A stretch of DNA of 10,078 bases, from contig JALFYG010000075.1 in assembly GCA_022784805.1 (NCBI GenBank), positions 1-10,078 of the forward strand. Direction: 5' to 3'. Each line of letters begins with the position of its first letter. Position 1 is the first letter of the stretch. Of this stretch, positions 5,164 to 10,078 are shown in pieces. Under the pieces are notes generated by a model that saw only the letters and a program-made list of their open reading frames with translations, searched no databases and was not told the origin of the DNA. This stretch comes from Spirochaetales bacterium. Lineage in GTDB: Bacteria; Spirochaetota; Spirochaetia; Sphaerochaetales; Sphaerochaetaceae. The position numbers were made by a program, and so were the translations under genes.

Positions 5164-7518
5164 ATGGATATAAAGAAGATAGTCTCTTCAATGACATTGG
5201 AAGAAAAGATTGCTTACTGTACAGGTAAAGACTTTTGGCATACAAAAGATATCAAAAGACTAGATGTGCCCTCCATTATGGTTTCAGACGGTCCAAATGG
5301 CTTGAGATGCCAGAAAGATGAAGCAGATATGCTTGGAGTCAACGTATCTCTTCCTGCCACATGTTTTCCTTCCTCTGTAACAGCAGCTCAGACTTGGGAC
5401 ATAGAATTAATTGAGAAACAAGGAAAAGCTATAGGAAAGGAAGCAAAGAAAGAAAATGTTTCCGTGGTGCTTGGTCCGGGATGCAATATCAAGCGTAATC
5501 CACTTGGAGGAAGAAACTTCGAGTATTATTCGGAAGATCCAATATTGGCAGGAGAGATTGCAGCCTCATGGATTCAAGGAGTGGAAAAAGAAGGTGTCGG
5601 AGCATCTTTAAAACACTTTGCTGCAAATAGTCAGGAATACAAAAGACTTATAAGCGACAGCATTATGGATGAAAGAACCCTTCGAGAGATTTATCTTTCC
5701 GCTTTTGAAAGAGCAGTGAAAAAGGGAAATCCATCCACTGTCATGTGTTCATATAACAAAATAAATGGTGTCTACTCCAGTGACAACAAATCTCTTCTTA
5801 CTGATATCCTCCGTAAAGAGTGGGGCTGGAATGGTTGCGTCATTACAGACTGGGGAGCTTTGCATGACAGAATAGAAGCATACAAGGCTGGATGCGATCT
5901 ATCTATGCCTGGTGGCTCCAAATATATGGAGGATGCAACTCTAAAGGCTGTAAAAGAGGGTAGGCTCTCTGAAAAACTTATAGATGAAACAGTAGAGAGA
6001 ATACTCTCTCTTGTAGAGAAGAGTGGAAAAACAGAGAAAGAAGAAGTTGATTGGAATGAACACCATAGAGTTGCCCTGAAGATAGCAGAAAAGGGTGCTG
6101 TCCTATTGAAGAATGAAGACAAGATTCTTCCTCTGAAAGAAGATGAAGATATAGCACTCTTTGGCTTCATGGCTGGAAAGATGAGATATCAAGGAACAGG
6201 ATCCAGCCATATTAATCCCAAGAACCTTATAGAGCCTATAGAGTTCTTTAAAGACAAACCATGGATTGCTGGAGTTGATGAAAACGGCAACTTTGATGAG
6301 TGTGCTATAAAAGAAATCACGGAAGGAGCAAAAAAACATAGAGTGATAATAGCTTTTGTGGGTTTGCCAGAATCTTATGAATCCGAAGCTTTTGACAGAG
6401 ATACAATGAAGATGCCTTCTGGTTATTTGAAACTCTTGGAAGTATTGACGGAGGCTAATCCAAATACAGTTGCCGTCTTGTTCTCTGGTAGTGTCGTTGA
6501 TATGAGCTGGGAGAATAGTGTCAAAGCTATTCTCTATATGGGGCTCCCTGGAGAAGCTGGAGGAGAGGCTTTATATAACCTTATCTATGGGAAGGCAGTT
6601 CCGGGAGGAAAACTCGCTGAAACATGGCCTCTTAAATACTCTGATGTTCCTTCCTCAGACAGTTGGGGTAAGGTGAACGCTGAGTATAGGGAAGGAATAT
6701 ATGTAGGCTACCGCTATTATGACAAAGCCAAAATGAAAGTAAGATATCCTTTCGGATATGGTCTGAGTTACACAGAGTTTGAGTATTCCAATCTCATCGT
6801 TGAGGGAAGAAAGGTCTCATTGACGGTCAAGAACGTTGGTGAGTATGACGGGGACGAAGTAGTAGAGCTTTATATAAAGAATCCAGAAAAAAATGGATAT
6901 AGAAGTCTTAGAGAGTTACGTGGCTTCTCTAGAGTACGCCTCAATAGAGGCGAAGAAAAGCGAGTATCTTTTACCCTTACTGATCGCGATTTCTCTATCT
7001 ATGACGGAGGATGGAGAGCAATCGGAGGCGATTACACTATAGAAATTGGATCGTCTTCCAGGGACATAAGACTCTCAGCACTTATCCATATTGAAGGTGA
7101 TGAGCCAAGAAGAGAATTGGACGGAAGCTGGTATTGTGATCCAGTAGGAAAACCAAGCAAGGAAGAGTTTGAAAGACTCATTGGTAGAAGTGTAGAAGAG
7201 TACAAGCCTCGCCATAAGGGTGAATACACCATGGACAATAGCTGCATGGAGATGAAAGAGCACTCCCTGATAATGAAGATTCAATATAGGGTCACAGAGA
7301 ATATTATCTCCAAGTCCTATGGAGGGAAGAAAGATTATTCAGACCCTGGCTTTAAGATGATGATGGTTGCCTCTGCAGACTGCCCGTTAAGAACCTCAAT
7401 AATAAATAGCGGCGGAACACTTACAGAGAGAATGGCACGCTCTTTCTTATTGATGGCAAATGGCAAGTGTATAAAAGGAATACTCTCTTTTATTTCCCCT
7501 TTTCTGGGAGCCAAATAA
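5164..7518 (+). CDS. Glycoside hydrolase family 3 beta-glucosidase, cytosolic
   Basis: This 784-residue enzyme probably removes terminal beta-linked glucose or xylose units from imported oligosaccharides. The N-terminal TIM-barrel domain (about 1-285) has SDGPNGLR at 41-48, KHFAANSQE at 150-158 and the nucleophile D229 in VITDWGA. The second alpha/beta domain (about 305-490) carries the likely acid/base E408 in ESEAFDR; most relatives have G where this protein has A409. YPFGYGLSYTEFEY (528-541) leads into a fibronectin-III-like domain (about 545-640). A C-terminal tail of about 140 residues ends in a helical segment (LTERMARSFLLMANGK), a form I associate with intracellular gut-bacterial GH3 enzymes. 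No signal peptide is present, and the length leaves no room for a PA14 insert. Exact substrate specificity cannot be read from the sequence. It appears to be a single-gene transcript between the solitary ATPase gene and the hairpin at 7541. Confidence 0.
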   Translation: MDIKKIVSSMTLEEKIAYCTGKDFWHTKDIKRLDVPSIMVSDGPNGLRCQKDEADMLGVNVSLPATCFPSSVTAAQTWDIELIEKQGKAIGKEAKKENVSVVLGPGCNIKRNPLGGRNFEYYSEDPILAGEIAASWIQGVEKEGVGASLKHFAANSQEYKRLISDSIMDERTLREIYLSAFERAVKKGNPSTVMCSYNKINGVYSSDNKSLLTDILRKEWGWNGCVITDWGALHDRIEAYKAGCDLSMPGGSKYMEDATLKAVKEGRLSEKLIDETVERILSLVEKSGKTEKEEVDWNEHHRVALKIAEKGAVLLKNEDKILPLKEDEDIALFGFMAGKMRYQGTGSSHINPKNLIEPIEFFKDKPWIAGVDENGNFDECAIKEITEGAKKHRVIIAFVGLPESYESEAFDRDTMKMPSGYLKLLEVLTEANPNTVAVLFSGSVVDMSWENSVKAILYMGLPGEAGGEALYNLIYGKAVPGGKLAETWPLKYSDVPSSDSWGKVNAEYREGIYVGYRYYDKAKMKVRYPFGYGLSYTEFEYSNLIVEGRKVSLTVKNVGEYDGDEVVELYIKNPEKNGYRSLRELRGFSRVRLNRGEEKRVSFTLTDRDFSIYDGGWRAIGGDYTIEIGSSSRDIRLSALIHIEGDEPRRELDGSWYCDPVGKPSKEEFERLIGRSVEEYKPRHKGEYTMDNSCMEMKEHSLIMKIQYRVTENIISKSYGGKKDYSDPGFKMMMVASADCPLRTSIINSGGTLTERMARSFLLMANGKCIKGILSFISPFLGAK

Positions 7519-7540
7519 TTGAGTTTGATTAAAAAAAGGT

Positions 7541-7590
7541 AAAGAGGGAAAAGAAGAGATAATCTCTTCCCCCTCTTTCTTCTTTGTTTT
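7541..7590 (+). terminator. Long bulged hairpin terminator after GH3
   Basis: The inner arm GAAGAGAT (7553-7560) pairs with ATCTCTTC (7562-7569). The outer arm AAAGAGGG (7541-7548) pairs with CCCTCTTT (7571-7578), leaving an AAAA bulge on the left side. The T-rich tract CTTCTTTGTTTT follows to 7590. It lies 22 bp after the GH3 stop and only 11 bp before the likely ATG of the next gene. Confidence 0.
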
Positions 7591-7601
7591 ATGCTCTCCA
7601 T

Positions 7602-8993
7602 ATGGAAAAAAGAAGATTCAAGGTCATAGACATTGATAATAGTTTTGTAGATAAACTGGTGGCCCTCTTTTTTTCTCTCTTTTTTCTATTGGCATCACTT
7701 GTTTCAGCACTTGTTGTCGGTGAGTGGGGGAGTGTACTAAAGGGACTGGGAACTATCATCTCATCTCCTTCTCCTCTTGTAACTGATTACTTTGTGTTAT
7801 CATCTCTGCCGTCTTCCTTTCTTAATGCAGGGCTATGTGGACTGTCCTGTACATTCTTGATGTTTTTTCTGAAGGCAAAGTGCAACTTCTCCACATATGC
7901 GGGGTTCTTTCTTGTTGTTGCCCACTGTTTTTATGGCCTCAATATTCTAAATATGTGGCCTCCAATAGTTGGTCTTCTGGTCTACTCCGAAGTAAGAAGA
8001 GAAGATTTCTCAGATTTGTTGTCTGTAGCCTTCTATTCAACAGCCTTTGGTCCTTTCATCAGTGAGATACTCTTTAGGTATCCTCTGACATCCCTTGGAA
8101 ACGGAAAGTTTACTATCTCTGGAATCGTTATCGTCATACTTCTCACCATTGCTTTGGGTTTCGCCATCCCTGCAATGCTGAAGGGGGCGAAGCTCTTACA
8201 TAGGGAGATGAGTCTATATAACGGAGGCCTTGCCTTTGGTCTCTTGGGAATGTTTCTTTACTCTTTTATGTACAACATTCTTGGAGTGACACCAGAAAAG
8301 AGTATTACTCAGTCATCAATACTAGTCTCCACAAAAGAGAACTTTATATTCTGTAACGTATTTTTCTTCGTGGTATTCTTTGTGGCCATAATTGTGGGCT
8401 GGTATCTTAACGGCCACTCTTTCAGCGGCTTTGAGAAGCTGATGAAGGATCCAGGTTTTAAAAGTGATTTCCTTGAGAAATATGGGGACGGAGTCACCAT
8501 GATCAACTTGGGAGTATATGGCTCCATGATGGTCCTATACTTCGATCTATGCATTCTATTGACAGATGGGGTAGGTTGGACAGGAGCCACTTGTGGTATT
8601 GTCTTGGCTTCCGTTGCTTTCTCTGCCTCGGGACAGAACGCAAAGAATGTTTGGCCTGTACTCTCTGGCTATGTTCTCCTTTATTTGTTGGTACTGGTCA
8701 TTACAAAAATAATTGGCATTCCTCTTCCTTTGACACTCTCGACTCAGGCTTATATGAATGGGGCAGCCTTTGCTACCGGTCTTTGTCCTTTCACAGGAAG
8801 ATATGGAAAGAGATATGGTGTTGCCGCTGGTTTTGTTTCTGCTGTGCTCTGCACCGCAACAAGCGTAATGCATGGTGGCTTTATGTTATATAACGGAGGC
8901 CTCGTTGCAGGATTATCTGCAATGATACTTTCACCATTGATCGACCACTATAGAAAAGGTGGAGACAAAGGTATTGAAGATATGATGGACTAA
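7602..8993 (+). CDS. DUF1576-family polytopic membrane protein
   Basis: This 463-residue inner-membrane protein has about 10-12 hydrophobic segments, including roughly 20-40, 72-90, 98-126, 172-191, 206-226, 248-268, 303-321, 328-344, 353-373, 404-420 and 428-446. Its paired YNGGL motifs match what I know of DUF1576, whose function is undescribed. The two halves repeat each other: FLNAGLCG (73-80) with MINLGVYG (300-307), NMWPPIVG (117-124) with NVWPVLSG (349-356), and YNGGLAFGLLGM (206-217) with YNGGLVAGLSAM (430-441). The offset is about 224-232 residues. A two-fold repeat is typical of transporters. I chose the ATG at 7602; a TTG at 7584 would add six residues but lies inside the terminator T tract. 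Neither has a Shine-Dalgarno site. Fourteen bases separate the stop from the MFS gene, so the two probably share an mRNA and perhaps a substrate. Confidence 0.
   Translation: MEKRRFKVIDIDNSFVDKLVALFFSLFFLLASLVSALVVGEWGSVLKGLGTIISSPSPLVTDYFVLSSLPSSFLNAGLCGLSCTFLMFFLKAKCNFSTYAGFFLVVAHCFYGLNILNMWPPIVGLLVYSEVRREDFSDLLSVAFYSTAFGPFISEILFRYPLTSLGNGKFTISGIVIVILLTIALGFAIPAMLKGAKLLHREMSLYNGGLAFGLLGMFLYSFMYNILGVTPEKSITQSSILVSTKENFIFCNVFFFVVFFVAIIVGWYLNGHSFSGFEKLMKDPGFKSDFLEKYGDGVTMINLGVYGSMMVLYFDLCILLTDGVGWTGATCGIVLASVAFSASGQNAKNVWPVLSGYVLLYLLVLVITKIIGIPLPLTLSTQAYMNGAAFATGLCPFTGRYGKRYGVAAGFVSAVLCTATSVMHGGFMLYNGGLVAGLSAMILSPLIDHYRKGGDKGIEDMMD
8215..8902 (+). repeat. 16-bp exact direct repeat within the DUF1576 gene
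   Basis: TATATAACGGAGGCCT occurs at 8215-8230 and again at 8887-8902, in the same frame, encoding the two YNGGL motifs. Identity at the DNA level in otherwise diverged halves points to strong constraint or local gene conversion at this motif. Confidence 0.
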
Positions 8994-8994
8994 T

Positions 8995-9000
8995 GGGGGG
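8995..9000 (+). promoter_or_regulatory. Ribosome binding site of the MFS gene
   Basis: GGGGGG at 8995-9000 lies seven bases before the ATG at 9008. The earlier ATG at 9003 is followed at once by a TGA in its frame, so 9008 is the start. Confidence 0.
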
Positions 9001-9007
9001 ATATGAT

Positions 9008-10078
9008 ATGAATGATAAGAAAAAGGCGTGGATGAATGTAATAGGAGCTATGGTGGTTTTGGCTTCAGTTTATGGTTGTGTCATAAACTCTTTCACTCTA
9101 TTTGTTGTTCCTATTTCCACTGAAAGAGGAATACCAAGGGAGTATGTCTCTCTTATTCTCACCATCATGTTCCTCTCTTATATGTTATCTTCATCACTCT
9201 CAGGAAAGATCTATGAAAAAGTAAGAGTAAAGAGTGCAATGATGGTGGCTGCAGTCCTTGTGCCTCTCTTTTATTTCTCCCTCTCTTTTCCTCTTCCACT
9301 TCCATTGATGTATTTCTCATCTTTGATAGTTGGTATTCTTCTTCCTTTCATATCATTTACAGCCTTCAGTATCCTTATTCGTAGTTGGTTCCCTGATAAC
9401 ACTGGATTTGCTACCGGCATTGCCTTCATGGGAAGTGGAATAGGGGGAATGATCTGGAGTGTGGTGTTGGGAAGCATCATTGAAAACAGAGGCTATCAGG
9501 CAGCATATGGATGCGCAGGAGTCGTGATGATAGCCATTGCCATTTTTGTGTGCTTTTTCTTGATTGATGACAGCAAGGTGGTCATTGAAAAGAGGGAAGG
9601 AAAGTCAAAATTCATTAAGCCTGAGGGCCTGGGGAATGCTCTAATACTCAGCTTCCTTGTGGGTATTACTCCTCTCTTTGTATCCCAAGCAATGGTGCCA
9701 AAGGCATTGGACGCTGGAATGGGAGGCTCCTATGGCTCTATGCTCAATGCTTTCTTTATGGCAGGACTATGTATAATGAAGGCAGTGATGGGGCGTTCTT
9801 ATGATAAGTTTGGTCTCAAGAAGACGCTCTTCTTCGGGCTCTTCTCAGGCTTTGTGGCAGCCATCCTGACGCTTTTCATTACTCATAAAGAGCTATTTAT
9901 CATATACATATTCTTCCTTTCAGCAAATGGCACCATACAATCTATGGCACCGACGCTGCTTGCAAAGAGAATAACGGATGAAAAGAATTATACAACTACC
10001 AGTGGTCTATGCGTTGCTGTAAACTATCTTGGTTGTGCTCTCTCACCTTTGATCCTCAACATTGTCTATGAGAGAGTG
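9008..10078 (+). CDS. Major facilitator superfamily transporter, 3'-truncated by the window
   Basis: 357 codons are open to the window edge. The protein starts MNDKKKAWMNVIGAMVVLAS and enters its first membrane helix (about 9-35). About ten helices are visible of the expected twelve. The MFS loop motif is degenerate at GKIYEKVRVK (66-75) and repeated at GRSYDKFGLKKTLFFG (262-277) in the second half. SWFPDNTGFATGIAFMGSG (126-144) resembles the WFP...ATGI...GSG segment of the oxalate/formate-antiporter-like (OFA) branch, which moves organic anions. A hydrophilic central loop lies at about 186-208. It is second in an operon with the DUF1576 gene. The substrate is not predictable from this portion, and the missing C-terminus would add about two helices. 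Confidence 0.
   Translation, partial: MNDKKKAWMNVIGAMVVLASVYGCVINSFTLFVVPISTERGIPREYVSLILTIMFLSYMLSSSLSGKIYEKVRVKSAMMVAAVLVPLFYFSLSFPLPLPLMYFSSLIVGILLPFISFTAFSILIRSWFPDNTGFATGIAFMGSGIGGMIWSVVLGSIIENRGYQAAYGCAGVVMIAIAIFVCFFLIDDSKVVIEKREGKSKFIKPEGLGNALILSFLVGITPLFVSQAMVPKALDAGMGGSYGSMLNAFFMAGLCIMKAVMGRSYDKFGLKKTLFFGLFSGFVAAILTLFITHKELFIIYIFFLSANGTIQSMAPTLLAKRITDEKNYTTTSGLCVAVNYLGCALSPLILNIVYERV

Noticed and set aside
5772..6170. 132-codon minus-strand frame inside the GH3 gene
   Set aside because: It is a mirror of GH3 coding sequence with low-complexity Ser/Phe-rich composition and no recognisable family. GH3 on the plus strand is unambiguous.
8549..8893. 114-codon plus-strand frame in the DUF1576 gene
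   Set aside because: It is a Cys/Trp-rich out-of-frame translation of a membrane-protein gene and looks like a shadow frame.

Overview
The window reads as chromosomal DNA from an AT-rich, probably host-associated anaerobic bacterium. A cytosolic GH3 beta-glucosidase, a BspA-type leucine-rich-repeat protein and a DUF1576 membrane protein fit a gut Firmicute or a spirochaete of the Treponema/Sphaerochaeta kind. The sequence alone does not settle which. All supported genes lie on the plus strand. No tRNA, rRNA, CRISPR array or intact insertion sequence was seen.

Layout. (1) 2-1279: the 3' part, or possibly all, of a protein with a fibre-like repeat region followed by BspA-type leucine-rich repeats. 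It is closed by a strong intrinsic terminator at 1297-1333. (2) 1484-3605: a tight three-gene operon joined by two ATGA stop/start overlaps. It encodes a HigA-like HTH protein, an OLD/AriA-like AAA ATPase and a small TOPRIM-type putative nuclease. A near-consensus promoter and several inverted repeats precede it. (3) 3606-3933: a gene-poor spacer with a 35-codon possible relic, a perfect 19-bp dyad, an AT-only hairpin with a T run, and a probable promoter. (4) 3934-5064: a second, solitary AAA_15/COG1106 (RloA/AbiLi-like) ATPase with no RloB-like partner beside it in this window. (5) 5164-7518: the GH3 glycosidase with a very strong ribosome binding site, closed by a long hairpin. (6) 7602 to the end: a two-gene membrane operon, DUF1576 then an MFS transporter that runs off the window.

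The most interesting part is 1380-5064, which looks like a small anti-phage defence island set between housekeeping and carbohydrate/transport genes. ATPase plus separate TOPRIM protein is the split form of the OLD/Gabija-GajA/PARIS logic: the ATPase senses or assembles, and the TOPRIM subunit cleaves nucleic acid. Here the pair is led by a HigA-type antitoxin-family HTH protein with no RelE/HigB toxin, so the HTH protein is probably the operon's own repressor. This XRE-ATPase-TOPRIM arrangement does not match the textbook layouts of PARIS, Gabija or Septu and is the best candidate for an under-described system. Function is inferred from motifs and synteny only. [Form note: the original answer gave no confidence for any feature; the 0 in each is a placeholder for the required field, not an estimate.]
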